Shown one piece after another: positions 19,782-27,915 of a stretch of 62,475 nucleotides of DNA. Location of the stretch: positions 44,186 to 106,660 of the forward strand of contig NZ_QFRK01000030.1 in the NCBI RefSeq assembly GCF_003143855.1. The letters run 5' to 3'. The notes beneath the pieces are model-generated. The model was not told the DNA's origin. It made no database searches and saw only the letters and a list, made by a program, of their open reading frames with translations. Numbering within the stretch: position 1 is the first letter of the stretch; every line of letters starts with the position of its first letter. A program made the position numbers and the translations under genes. Origin of the DNA: Streptomyces sp. NWU339. GTDB taxonomy: Bacteria > Actinomycetota > Actinomycetes > Streptomycetales > Streptomycetaceae.

Positions 19782-20171
19782 CTATCCGTCGTGGTCCGCC
19801 GCGAGCTCCGCGATCAGGTCCGCGTCGCGCATCCCGGGCAGGGAGTATCCCTCGGCCTCGTCCCACGGGACGTCGAGGTCGTCCATGTGCACGCGCCACT
19901 CGGCGTCCGGCACTGCCCGGCGCAACTCCGTCACGGAGTCCAGCACATGGGCGATCACCGGCATCAGACGACCGGGGTTGAGCGGCATCTTGGTGGACCC
20001 GGCGACAATCTCCTCCGGCCCGTCCCCACACCGGTCGTACAGGTACAGGCATTCCTCGTCGCCGTAGGGGAAGGACGCCATGTGCGCGGCGACCACACGC
20101 GCGACGGAGGCCGACTCGGTCTCGCTCAGCGGTGTCGTGCGGTGCGCGCTGTAGTAAAGGGAGACGCTCAT
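19782..20171 (-). CDS. Small acidic protein of unknown function
   Basis: 129 residues, starting MSVSLYYSAHRTTPLSETESASV at ATG 20171. TACGCT lies six bases before the start, so the transcript is probably leaderless. The sequence is soluble, acidic and Trp/Tyr-containing (SFPYGDEECLYLYDRCGDGPEEIVAGSTKMP, VPDAEWRVHMDDLDVPWDEAEGY), without signal peptide or membrane span. I do not recognise a family. It converges on the serine hydrolase and is followed upstream by a lipoprotein gene on the same strand. The codon pattern supports a real gene. Confidence 0.75.
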   Translation of the reverse strand: MSVSLYYSAHRTTPLSETESASVARVVAAHMASFPYGDEECLYLYDRCGDGPEEIVAGSTKMPLNPGRLMPVIAHVLDSVTELRRAVPDAEWRVHMDDLDVPWDEAEGYSLPGMRDADLIAELAADHDG

Positions 20172-20272
20172 GGCGGAAGCGTAGGACGAGGGTCCGACAA
20201 CACGGACCGAACGCCGGAAGCGACCACGACCCACAGCCTGCCACAGGCACCGCTCTGGGCCGCCACCAGGTT

Positions 20273-20776
20273 TCACCCGGCGGGTTCAGGTATGTAGGAC
20301 GTGACGGAGTCGATGTGGATTTTCGGGTCGTCCGGCAGGACACCCTCGAAGGACGCACCCATGACGGTTGTTTCCGAGGCTGTCTGGCCTGTGGCCACGT
20401 CCTGGAACTCGAAGTTGTTGGTCGTCACCCAGTCCGTCCCGTTGCCGACACTGACAGTGACATTTATGTTGCGGGTCCTGTCAATGGTGTTGGTGGTGCT
20501 ACAGGTGACCTTGACACCGGTCTCATCGACGGTGGCGCGGACCTCCGTGTTGCCGAGCGTGACGATCTTCGTCTTCCCCTGATAGCTGATGACCGGTGAC
20601 GGTTCCGGGCTGGCTCTGGGGGGCGCCGGAGCATTTGAGGCGCTGCTCTGCACGGCAGGAGAATCAGGCCTTGCATCAGGAGGGGAACTCTCACTGTTCG
20701 AGCATCCGGTGAGCAGTATCGCAACAAGGAGCACCGCGCCCCATGACGCGGGGCGCAGCGTGTTGAGGGAGAACAT
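20273..20776 (-). CDS. Secreted lipoprotein of unknown function
   Basis: 167 residues. The N-terminus MFSLNTLRPASWGAVLLVAILLTGCSNSE is a lipoprotein signal with lipobox LTGC and Cys25 as the lipidated residue. A Ser/Pro/Ala-rich linker (about residues 28-62) leads to a beta-rich domain of about 100 residues with VTCSTTNTIDRTRNINVTVSV and WVTTNNFEFQDVATGQTA. This resembles small immunoglobulin-like domains of Streptomyces lipoproteins (FxLYD type), but that is an impression. TAGGCT lies six bases before the ATG, implying a leaderless mRNA. The domain has lower GC than its neighbours, which may hint at a different origin. Confidence 0.8.
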   Translation of the reverse strand: MFSLNTLRPASWGAVLLVAILLTGCSNSESSPPDARPDSPAVQSSASNAPAPPRASPEPSPVISYQGKTKIVTLGNTEVRATVDETGVKVTCSTTNTIDRTRNINVTVSVGNGTDWVTTNNFEFQDVATGQTASETTVMGASFEGVLPDDPKIHIDSVTSYIPEPAG

Positions 20777-20930
20777 TGCAGGAGCCTACGGTGAGGTAGT
20801 CGTCGAAGACGACCTTGCTTTCGGCCTTCTCGGCATCATGGTGCGCCGACTGGCCCGCCCGTGCCCGAGTGGGAGCGCAAACAGGAGGAGCCCTGGGGAG
20901 GTGCCGTCCCCGGAGGTGACACACCCATGT

Positions 20931-21018
20931 GAAAGCGTGAGCACTTCGGCCATCATTGTCCACACGTCGACCATTTGAGCGCCTATGTGACATTTACCTG
21001 CTGACTGCTCACGCTTTC
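20931..21018 (+). repeat. 88-nt structured repeat, copy 1
   Basis: The element begins GAAAGCGTGAGCA and ends with the exact complement TGCTCACGCTTTC, a 13-bp terminal stem. Inside it shares CTTCGGCC, CATTTGAGCGC, GTGACA and CTGAC blocks, at the same offsets, with the 88-nt element at 24807-24894 in direct orientation. It may be a structured RNA, a binding site or a mobile-element remnant; no protein is encoded. Confidence 0.7.
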
Positions 21019-21299
21019 CCGCAAGGCATTCAGCCCGGACCGGCAGTGGGGCGGGACCGTGAGCTCCAGGACGATGCTGCGCACAGAACTAAAAATTTCT
21101 TTGAGTCGCGCGACCCTCAGGAGCCCGGCTGCCGGCGCGGGAATCCGCGCCGGGCGCCTCTCACCGGAGTCGGCCTACCGGTCCCGAGCCGGTGTCCTCG
21201 GCTGGAGGACCTCGCTCATCGAGTCTTCGCGCCAGCGCTTCAGAAGTTGGTGGAAGGCAAAGGCGCCGTGGGGGTAGGCGGTGGGGCCGTTGGGGCGGC

Positions 21300-21690
21300 C
21301 GCGGCCTTCGCGGTTGAGTAGCCGGGGGTGCACTCGGCGTGGAACCACTCGTGGCCGGGGCGTCCTTCGCCAGGGCGGCGAGCCAGGCATCCTCGGCCTC
21401 GCGCGACGGTTCGCCGAGGGCGCCCTCGGCCTCGGCGGCCGCGACAAGGGCGGCGGCCAGGCTTCACGTCGCACTCGAACCACACGGTCTTGCCACCACC
21501 GGTGGGAGACGGCGTCACGCCCCATCGATCGGTCACCGCCTCGACGAGCAGCAGCCCGCGCCCGCCCTCGACGGGGCTCTCGGCGGACGAGGTCGGGACG
21601 GCCCGAGAGGCCGACGTGAGCTCGGAAGCGGTAGCCGCAGCAGGGGAGACGAGCCGTCCGGTCGGCGCATGGCCGAAAATCGCCGGTCCG
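21300..21690 (-). pseudogene. Decayed ATP-binding (anti-sigma-like HATPase) protein
   Basis: On the minus strand the frame reads GRLVSPAAATASELTSASRA, then EGGRGLLLVEAVTDRWGVT and GGGKTVWFECDVK, the C-terminal part of a HATPase_c_2 domain as found in Streptomyces RsbW-like regulators. The N-terminal half of the ATPase (N-box, first G-box) is missing. After CDVK the good coding frame shifts: the next frame over gives SLAAALVAAAEAEGALGEPS and EAEDAWLAALAKDAPATSG, a normal tail for this family. Truncation plus a frameshift near 21480 mark it as a pseudogene. The intact-looking relative at 23915-24268 shares VTDRWGV and GKTVWFEC. Confidence 0.65.
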
Positions 21691-22257
21691 GACCGTAACG
21701 CGTGGAGGCCGGACGCGAACGTGCCCCGCGGGTCGTATCACCGGCCTGGGCAGATGGGCCCCGGGGGTCACGGTCCATGTGAACACCCTGTGCAACGAGA
21801 CGGCGCCAGTTCCACGCACGGGCTCCAGGTGAACCGGAATGGCTCAAATGCAGCTTGGCCCTCCCCCACATGGCGCCGAACAGCAGGTCTCCAGGGTGTG
21901 AGGGTGAACGGCGGGCACTCTCGGAGAGGCCGCCGGAAGACACCGGCACGATTCCGCGAGGCCCGCTGTGACAGTGATCTCGTTTACCCAACGTGTCTGG
22001 GGCGTTTGGTGGCCTTGTGTCACTTCTCGTTTGTGGCACGGAAGTTAAGGGACGACGGAACCTCTTGTGCAATCCGCGTAGACCGTTCAATCTTTCGGCT
22101 GGCGACAGGGAAAAGCAGACACGGCCACAGCGTCCATGTTTGGCATGCACCTGACTCGTTCCTGTCCGGAGGAAGAGCCGGTACAGGTGTTCGCTTCGTG
22201 CGCCCCCTGGCGCACCTCCCCCCACCCCACTCCCCACCTGTCGAGAAGGAACCCCAG
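21691..22257. other. Upstream region of the subtilase gene
   Basis: About 570 bp without a convincing gene on either strand. GC content drops between 21950 and 22160, including an AT-rich stretch near 22040-22100 that is a plausible promoter region for the protease, but no consensus -35/-10 pair stands out. Confidence 0.4.
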
Positions 22258-23829
22258 ATGGCAGTGATGCGAAACACCAAGCGGAGAACGCTCGTAGGAA
22301 TCTGCTCCGTCGCCGCGGCCGCTCTCACCGGCGGTCTCTTCACCGCTCTCCCCGCGAACGCCGCCGAGCCCGTCGGGACGATCGCCTACGCGGACGCGCC
22401 GAACGCGGTCGAGGACAGCTACATCGTCACCCTCAAGCCCGCCACCAAGGCCGGTTCCGCCAAGGGCAAGGGCGTCGCGAAGAAGTACGGCGCCGAGGTC
22501 GAGCACACCTTCCGCGAGGCCGTCAACGGCTACACCGTCGAGGCCACCGAGGCCGAGGCCGCCAAGCTGGCCGCCGACCCGTCGGTCGCACTGGTCGAGC
22601 AGAACCGCACCGTCACCACCCAGGCGACGCAGACCAACCCGCCGTCCTGGGGCCTGGACCGCATCGACCAGACCGCGCTGCCGCTGAACAGCTCGTACAC
22701 GTACGACGACACGGCCGGCCAGGGCGTCACCGCGTACATCATCGACACCGGTGTGCGCATCTCCCACAGCGACTTCGGCGGCCGGGCCCGCAACGGCTAC
22801 GACGCCGTCGACAACGACAACGTCGCCCAGGACGGCAACGGCCACGGCACCCACGTCGCCGGCACCGTCGCGGGCAGCGCCTACGGCGTCGCCAAGAAGG
22901 CCTCCATCGTCGGCGTCCGGGTCCTCGACAACAACGGCTCCGGCACCACCGCCGGTGTGATCAAGGGCGTCGACTGGGTCGCCGCCAACGCGGTCCTCCC
23001 GGCCGTCGCCAACATGTCGCTCGGCGGCGGCGCCAGCACCACGCTGGACAACGCGGTGCGCAACGCCATCTCCGCCGGCGTCACCTTCGCCGTCGCCGCG
23101 GGCAACGAGTCCACCACCGCGACCGGCTCGCCGGCCCGGGTGGCCGAGGCGATCACCGTCGGCGCCACCACCAACACGGACGCCCGCGCCAGCTACTCGA
23201 ACTACGGCTCGAACCTGGACATCTTCGCCCCGGGCTCGTCCATCACCTCCGCCTGGCACACCGGCGACAGCGCCACCAACTCCATCTCCGGCACCTCGAT
23301 GGCCACCCCGCACGTCGCGGGCGCCGCGGCGCTGTACCTCGCGGACAACCGGTCCGCCACCCCCGCGCAGGTCGCCTCAGCGCTGGTCGCCAACTCCGTC
23401 TCCGGCGCCGTCGGCAACCCGGGCACCGGCTCCCCGAACCGCCTGCTGTACGTCGGCAGCGGCGGCACCACCCCTCCGCCGTCCGGCACGGCCTTCACCA
23501 ACTCCTCGAACTACACGATCAGCGACAGGACGACCGTCGAGTCCCCGATCACCGTCTCCGGTGTCTCCGGCAACGCCCCGTCGGCCCTGCAGGTGCCGGT
23601 GAACATCGTCCACACCTACATAGGTGACCTGACGGTCCAGCTGGTCGCGCCCGACGGCTCGGTCTACACCCTCAAGTCGTTGGGCACCGGCGGCTCCGCG
23701 GACAACATCAACACCACCTACACCGTGAACGCCTCCTCGGAGACGGCCAACGGCACGTGGAAGCTGCGGGTCACGGACAGCTACTACGGCGACACCGGCT
23801 ACATCGACAGCTGGGGCCTGACGTTCTGA
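22258..23829 (+). CDS. Secreted subtilisin-like serine protease (S8) with P-domain
   Basis: 523 residues. A signal peptide (MAVMRNTKRRTLVGICSVAA through LPANAAEP, cleavage near residue 37) precedes an I9 inhibitor propeptide (VEDSYIVTLKPATKAG ... YTVEATEAEAAKLAADPSVALVEQN). The mature S8 domain has the triad Asp in TAYIIDTGVRI, His in GNGHGTHVAGTV and Ser in SGTSMATPHVAGAA. After a GGTTPPPSG linker, a P-domain of about 110 residues begins FTNSSNYTISDRTTVESPITVSG and ends YIDSWGLTF. Start ATG 22258 follows AAGGA; a second ATG at 22267 is possible. It resembles Streptomyces extracellular alkaline serine proteases. It sits alone between decayed regulatory genes and ends in a strong terminator. 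Confidence 0.96.
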   Translation: MAVMRNTKRRTLVGICSVAAAALTGGLFTALPANAAEPVGTIAYADAPNAVEDSYIVTLKPATKAGSAKGKGVAKKYGAEVEHTFREAVNGYTVEATEAEAAKLAADPSVALVEQNRTVTTQATQTNPPSWGLDRIDQTALPLNSSYTYDDTAGQGVTAYIIDTGVRISHSDFGGRARNGYDAVDNDNVAQDGNGHGTHVAGTVAGSAYGVAKKASIVGVRVLDNNGSGTTAGVIKGVDWVAANAVLPAVANMSLGGGASTTLDNAVRNAISAGVTFAVAAGNESTTATGSPARVAEAITVGATTNTDARASYSNYGSNLDIFAPGSSITSAWHTGDSATNSISGTSMATPHVAGAAALYLADNRSATPAQVASALVANSVSGAVGNPGTGSPNRLLYVGSGGTTPPPSGTAFTNSSNYTISDRTTVESPITVSGVSGNAPSALQVPVNIVHTYIGDLTVQLVAPDGSVYTLKSLGTGGSADNINTTYTVNASSETANGTWKLRVTDSYYGDTGYIDSWGLTF

Positions 23830-23845
23830 CCTCCCAGCCCTCCCG

Positions 23846-23883
23846 CCCCGTCCCCGGCACGGTCCACCGTGCCGGGGACGGGG
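23846..23883 (+). terminator. Terminator of the subtilase gene
   Basis: A perfect 17-bp stem (CCCCGTCCCCGGCACGG and its complement) with a 4-nt loop TCCA lies 16 bp after the protease stop and is followed by TCTCTGTTC. Confidence 0.88.
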
Positions 23884-23914
23884 TCTCTGTTCGCCCGGGA
23901 TGACGCCGTACGCC

Positions 23915-24268
23915 TCAGCCATCGACCAGGCACTCGAACCACACCGTCTTGCCCCGCCCGTCGGGGCGAGGGGCGACACCCCACCGGTCGGTGACGGCCG
24001 CCACGATCACCAGCCCGCGCCCGCCCTCGGCAAGCGTGTCCCCCGCCGTCGGAACGGGCAGTCGTGGACACCTGTCGGAGACCTCCACCCGCACACCGCC
24101 GGGCAGCAGGAAGCAGATGCCGCAACGGCGGCCGGGTACGTGCCGGATGACGTTGGCGAGGAGTTCCGACACCGCGAGTTCGGCTGCGTCGGCCACCTCC
24201 AGCAGGCCCGAACCCTTGAGGTGGAGCCGCAGGATGCGGCGCCAACTGGCCCATCTGTTGGAGTTCAC
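23915..24268 (-). CDS. ATP-binding protein, HATPase_c_2 (anti-sigma/RsbW-like)
   Basis: 117 residues, short for this family (usually 130-160). It has the N-box (DAAELAVSELLANVIRHVPG, about residues 27-46), the first ATP-lid strand (VRVEVSDRCPRLPV) and the G2 box EGGRGLVIVAAVTDRWGVAPRPDGRGKTVWFECLVDG. In Streptomyces these kinase-like proteins are usually found beside XRE/DUF397 pairs, exactly the fragments seen on the opposite strand here. The N-terminus overlaps the divergent XRE remnant by 35 bp, which suggests that both lost their 5' ends in one rearrangement. It may still be expressed. Confidence 0.7.
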   Translation of the reverse strand: MNSNRWASWRRILRLHLKGSGLLEVADAAELAVSELLANVIRHVPGRRCGICFLLPGGVRVEVSDRCPRLPVPTAGDTLAEGGRGLVIVAAVTDRWGVAPRPDGRGKTVWFECLVDG

Positions 24269-24524
24269 AGGTCACCGGTGGGTGCATGTGCAGGTGCTGC
24301 CGAACAAGGTTGGTGAACACGCCGGCCTCGCTGGTTCGTTCAATTTCCTTCGTTTCGAAGACGACCCTGATGTGGTCTACACGGAAGACCTCATCTCCGG
24401 CCACATGACGGCCAATCCCGACACCGTCAGGGAAGCAGCCCTCCGATACGCTCGCGTGCAGGCCGCCGCCCTCTCCCTGGAGGATTCGGCGGAACTGATC
24501 GCCCGCCTGATGGAGGAACGCTAG
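24234..24524 (+). pseudogene. XRE-family regulator remnant (C-terminal DUF5753 part only)
   Basis: The frame reads RRQLAHLLEFTGHRWVHVQV, GEHAGLAGSFNFLRFEDDPD and VVYTEDLISGHMTANP, then TVREAALRYARVQAAALSLEDSA to the stop. This is the C-terminal third of the DUF5753 domain found in Streptomyces helix-turn-helix regulators of the WhiJ type. The HTH and about 180 N-terminal residues are gone, and the upstream sequence belongs to the ATPase gene on the other strand. An ATG at 24234 could still start a 96-residue fragment. It is followed by a DUF397 frame, the normal partner gene. Confidence 0.75.
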
Positions 24525-24540
24525 GGACACCGCTCCCAGC

Positions 24541-24792
24541 CTGAGGAACAGCCAGTGGCGTAAGTCCAGTTACAGCGGCAACACCGGTGGCGACTGTGTC
24601 GAGTGCATTGTCGCCGACGGCGCCGCCTGGCGTACGTCTTCGTACAGCGGAAGCACCGGCGGCGAATGCATCGAGGTCGCCGACGGCTGCCCGGCTGGCG
24701 CCGTTCCGGTGCGCGACAGCAAGAACCCGGCCGGCCCGGTCGTCACGGTCGGTGCCCCTGCCTGGCAGAGGTTCGTCGACGGCCTGCGCTAG
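24541..24792 (+). pseudogene. DUF397 protein with duplicated core and no standard start codon
   Basis: The open frame encodes 83 residues if read from CTG 24541: RNSQWRKSSYSGNTGGDCVEC, then AAWRTSSYSGSTGGECIEVADG and VPVRDSKNPAGPVVTVGAPAW to the stop. The DUF397 hallmark W-R-x-S-S-Y-S-G occurs twice, 24 residues apart (codons at 24556 and 24628), followed by the usual V-R-D-S-K and final W-x-x-F. No ATG, GTG or TTG is in frame between the last upstream stop and the first core, so either CTG is used or the start is lost. DUF397 proteins are small partners of XRE regulators in Streptomyces development. Confidence 0.7.
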
Positions 24793-24806
24793 CCACACGC
24801 ACCCCA

Positions 24807-24894
24807 AAAAGCGTGAGCCCTTCGGCCGCAGCTACCCCCATTCCGCTCATTTGAGCGCTCAAGTGACAGTTGCCCACTGACTGCTCACGCTTTT
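24807..24894 (+). repeat. 88-nt structured repeat, copy 2
   Basis: The element begins AAAAGCGTGAGC and ends GCTCACGCTTTT, a perfect 12-bp terminal stem, with interior blocks shared with the copy at 20931-21018. Its outermost pair is A-T where copy 1 has G-C, a compensatory change. It starts 14 bp after the DUF397 stop and could serve as the terminator for that gene and the converging pirin gene. Confidence 0.7.
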
Positions 24895-24946
24895 CAGCTG
24901 CACCACCCCGCGCCCGGACCGGCTCCGGGCCGGTCGGTATCCCGCG

Positions 24947-25603
24947 TCAGGCGCCCCGCATCTCCCACAGCAGAAGCTCCGACGCCGTCTCCGCGACCGC
25001 TTCGATGTCCTCGGCGTCCGTGATGCGGGCCGCGTCGCCCGGGCCCAGTTCCTCGCCGTCCAAGCGGATGTCGCCGCGTACCACGTGGGCGTACACGTAC
25101 GCGGCGTCCGGGATCGCCGTCCGCTCCCCCGCCGCGAGCCGGCGGACGTGGAGCATGGCGCCGGCCTCCGGGAGGGCGTACGGGGTGGAGTCGGCGATGC
25201 CGTGGACGATCTCGTAGAAGGGGTCGCCGCCCGGCTGCAGCGGGGCCAGCCACATCTGGAGGAAGGTCAGGGGCTCGGGGCCGGCGTTGCGTTCCATGTG
25301 GCGGACGCCGGAGGCGGCGCTCAGGCGTTGCAGGTCGCCGGGGCGGACCACGCTCTCGCGGCCGGTGGAGTCGCGGTGGGTCAGCTCGCCGGACACGACC
25401 CAGGTGACGATCTCGGTGTGGCTGTGCGGATGCTCGTCGAAGCCGGCGCCGGGGGCCAGGTGCTCCTCGTTGCAGGCGATGACCTGGCCGAAGCGGAGGT
25501 GGTCGGGGTCGTAGTGGGGGCCGAAGGAGAAGGCGTGCCGGGTCTCGATCCCGGCCGCCGGATCACCGCCCTGGTAGCGCTCGTGCGCGCGCCGTACGTG
25601 CAT
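24947..25603 (-). CDS. Pirin family protein (cupin metalloprotein)
   Basis: 218 residues with two cupin domains. The N-terminal one holds the metal site GFDEHPHSHTEIVTWVVSGEL (H-P-H-x-H plus Glu), and SAASGVRHMERNAG is the second half of that barrel. The C-terminal domain is diverged and lacks the ligands, as usual in pirins. Bacterial pirins include quercetinases and proteins that tune pyruvate dehydrogenase; no specific role is shown here. ATG 25603 is the listed start. A GTG directly before it (25606) lies six bases after a TACGGT box, so a leaderless start at that GTG is equally likely. It is divergent from fasR. Confidence 0.92.
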   Translation of the reverse strand: MHVRRAHERYQGGDPAAGIETRHAFSFGPHYDPDHLRFGQVIACNEEHLAPGAGFDEHPHSHTEIVTWVVSGELTHRDSTGRESVVRPGDLQRLSAASGVRHMERNAGPEPLTFLQMWLAPLQPGGDPFYEIVHGIADSTPYALPEAGAMLHVRRLAAGERTAIPDAAYVYAHVVRGDIRLDGEELGPGDAARITDAEDIEAVAETASELLLWEMRGA

Positions 25604-25677
25604 CACCAGGCCACCGTAAACCCGCCCCGCGGACCCGGCGGTCCGTTCACCCGTCCGGATAAGGCAGTCTTGTCCAC

Positions 25678-26883
25678 GTGCCCGAACCCGAAACCAGCAC
25701 CCACGATGCCGCAGCACGCCCCGTCCACGCGCATGCCGCGACGCTGAGGAGGCTGGAGAAGTCGTCCGGCAGCCTGGCGGCGCAGGCGATCACGCGGATG
25801 GACGAGACGCTGCCCTGGTACCGGGCCATGCCCCCGGAGAACCGTTCCTGGATCGGGCTGGTCGCGCAGGCGGGCATCGCCGCCTTCACCGAGTGGTTCC
25901 GGCGCCCCGACGCCCCGCAGGCCATCTCCACCGACGTCTTCGGCACCGCGCCGCGCGAGCTGACCCGGGCCATCACGCTGCGGCAGACCGTGGAGATGGT
26001 GCGCACCACCATCGAGGTCATGGAGAGCGCCATCGACGAGGTGGCGGCGCCGGGCGACGAGGCGGTGCTGCGCGAGGCGCTCCTCGTGTACGCGCGGGAG
26101 ATCGCCTTCGCCACCGCCCAGGTGTACGCGCAGGCCGCCGAGGCACGGGGTGCCTGGGACGCGCGGCTGGAGTCGCTGGTGGTGAACGCGGTGCTCAGCG
26201 GCGAGGCCGACCAGGGTGCCGTGTCGCGGGCCGCCGCCCTCGGGTGGAACTCGCCGGAGCATGTGTGCGTGGTGCTGGGCACCGCGCCCGACGGTGACTC
26301 CGAGCTGACCGTGGAGGCGATCCGGCGGGCCGCCCGGCACGCCAAGCTGCAGGTGCTGACGGGGGTGCTCGGGGACCGGCTGGTGGTGATCGCGGGCGGC
26401 AGCGACAACCCGCTGGGCGTGGCCAAGTCGCTGATCGGCCCGTACGCGCAGGGGCCGGTGGTCGCGGGGCCGGTGGTGCCGGACCTGCTGACGGCGACCC
26501 GGTCCGCGCAGGCCGCCGCGGCGGGCCTCAAGGCGTGTACGGCCTGGCAGGACGCACCGCGCCCGGTACTGGCCGACGATCTGCTGCCGGAGCGGGCGAT
26601 CGCCGGTGATCCCGCGGCCCGCGAACAGTTGGTGGAGGAGATCTACAGACCGCTGGAGGAGGCCGGGGCCGCGCTGCTGGAGACGCTCAGCGTCTATCTG
26701 GAGCAGGCGAGCAGTCTGGAGGGGGCCGCTCGGATGCTGTTCGTTCACCCGAATACGGTTCGTTACCGGCTCCGACGTGTGACGGACGTCACCGGTTGGT
26801 CACCCTCCGATGTACGCTCTGCCTTCACGCTGAGGATCGCGCTGATCCTGGGGCGTCTGGTCGACGGTGATCCTCAGCTCTAG
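25678..26883 (+). CDS. fasR: FasR, PucR-type activator of fatty acid synthesis genes
   Basis: 401 residues from GTG 25678. The N-terminal region (LEKSSGSLAAQAITRMDETLPWYRAM) resembles RsbR-like sensor domains; a central GGDEF-related region follows; the C-terminus is a PucR helix-turn-helix with YLEQASSLEGAARMLFVHPN and TVRYRLRRVTDVTGWSPSD. Its place directly upstream of fabD-fabH-acpP-fabF, on the same strand with an 89-bp gap, is the conserved Streptomyces arrangement in which FasR (SCO2386 in S. coelicolor) activates the fab operon. A second PucR-type gene lies at 59720-60967. Confidence 0.93.
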   Translation: MPEPETSTHDAAARPVHAHAATLRRLEKSSGSLAAQAITRMDETLPWYRAMPPENRSWIGLVAQAGIAAFTEWFRRPDAPQAISTDVFGTAPRELTRAITLRQTVEMVRTTIEVMESAIDEVAAPGDEAVLREALLVYAREIAFATAQVYAQAAEARGAWDARLESLVVNAVLSGEADQGAVSRAAALGWNSPEHVCVVLGTAPDGDSELTVEAIRRAARHAKLQVLTGVLGDRLVVIAGGSDNPLGVAKSLIGPYAQGPVVAGPVVPDLLTATRSAQAAAAGLKACTAWQDAPRPVLADDLLPERAIAGDPAAREQLVEEIYRPLEEAGAALLETLSVYLEQASSLEGAARMLFVHPNTVRYRLRRVTDVTGWSPSDVRSAFTLRIALILGRLVDGDPQL

Positions 26884-26972
26884 TCTCTTGTCGGGGTCCC
26901 ACAAAACCCCCTCGTGTTCTTCGTCCTTGTCCCCACGGGCGGCTTCGGCCGTCGTCAAGAGAGAGTGTGAGA

Positions 26973-27893
26973 GTGCTCGTACTCGTCGCTCCCGGCCAGG
27001 GCGCTCAGACGCCCGGATTCCTGACCGAATGGCTCGACCTGCCCGGCGCCGCGGACCGCGTCGCCGCCTGGTCCGAGGCCATCGGACTCGACCTCGTCCA
27101 CTACGGCACCGAGGCCGACGCGGACGCCATCCGTGACACGGCCGTCGCCCAGCCGCTGCTGGTCGCGGCCGGGCTGCTGTCCGCCTCGGCGCTCGGCGAG
27201 ACGGCGGACATCGCGCCCGGCGCGGTGGCCGGCCACAGTGTCGGTGAGATCACCGCCGCCGCGTTCGCGGGTGTCCTCGACGACTCCGCCGCGCTGAGCC
27301 TGGTCCGCAAGCGGGGTCTGGCCATGGCCGACGCCGCCGCGATCACCGAGACCGGTATGGCGGCGCTGCTCGGCGGCGACCCGGACGTCACCGTGGCGCA
27401 CCTGGAGAAGCTGGGGCTGACCCCGGCAAACATCAACGGCGCGGGCCAGATCGTGGCGGCCGGCACCAAGGAGCAGCTGGCCGCGCTGGAGGCGGACAAG
27501 CCCGAGGGTGTGCGCCGGGTCGTCCCGCTCAAGGTCGCCGGTGCCTTCCACACTCACCACATGGGCCCTGCGGTCGACACGCTGGCCAAGGCCGCCGAGG
27601 GCCTCGCCCCGGGCGACCCGAAGGTCACCTACGTGTCGAACAAGGACGGCGCGACGGTCGCGACCGGCGCCGAGGTGCTTCAGCGCCTGGTCGGCCAGGT
27701 CGCGAACCCGGTCCGCTGGGACCTGTGCATGGAGACGTTCAAGGAGCTCGGGGTGACCGCGCTGATCGAGGTGTGCCCCGGGGGGACCCTGACCGGTCTC
27801 GCCAAGCGTTCGCTGCCCGGCGTCAAGACGCTGGCGCTGAAGACCCCCGCAGACCTCGACGCCGCCCGCGAGCTCGTCGCAGAGCACGCCTGA
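26973..27893 (+). CDS. fabD: Malonyl-CoA:ACP transacylase
   Basis: 306 residues. It moves malonyl from CoA to acyl carrier protein, feeding FAS II and, in Streptomyces, also type II polyketide synthases. The catalytic motif is AGHSVGEITAAAF with Ser89; LKVAGAFHTHHM contains the active-site His; the N-terminal VAPGQGAQTPGF loop is typical. Of two GTGs (26967, 26973) the second is chosen because the GAGAG ribosome site is then correctly spaced and the product starts MLVLVAPGQGAQ as in known Streptomyces FabD. It is the first gene of the FAS II operon, 22 bp ahead of fabH. Confidence 0.97.
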   Translation: MLVLVAPGQGAQTPGFLTEWLDLPGAADRVAAWSEAIGLDLVHYGTEADADAIRDTAVAQPLLVAAGLLSASALGETADIAPGAVAGHSVGEITAAAFAGVLDDSAALSLVRKRGLAMADAAAITETGMAALLGGDPDVTVAHLEKLGLTPANINGAGQIVAAGTKEQLAALEADKPEGVRRVVPLKVAGAFHTHHMGPAVDTLAKAAEGLAPGDPKVTYVSNKDGATVATGAEVLQRLVGQVANPVRWDLCMETFKELGVTALIEVCPGGTLTGLAKRSLPGVKTLALKTPADLDAARELVAEHA

Positions 27894-27915
27894 CGCCCTT
27901 AGGAGCAGATTCCGC

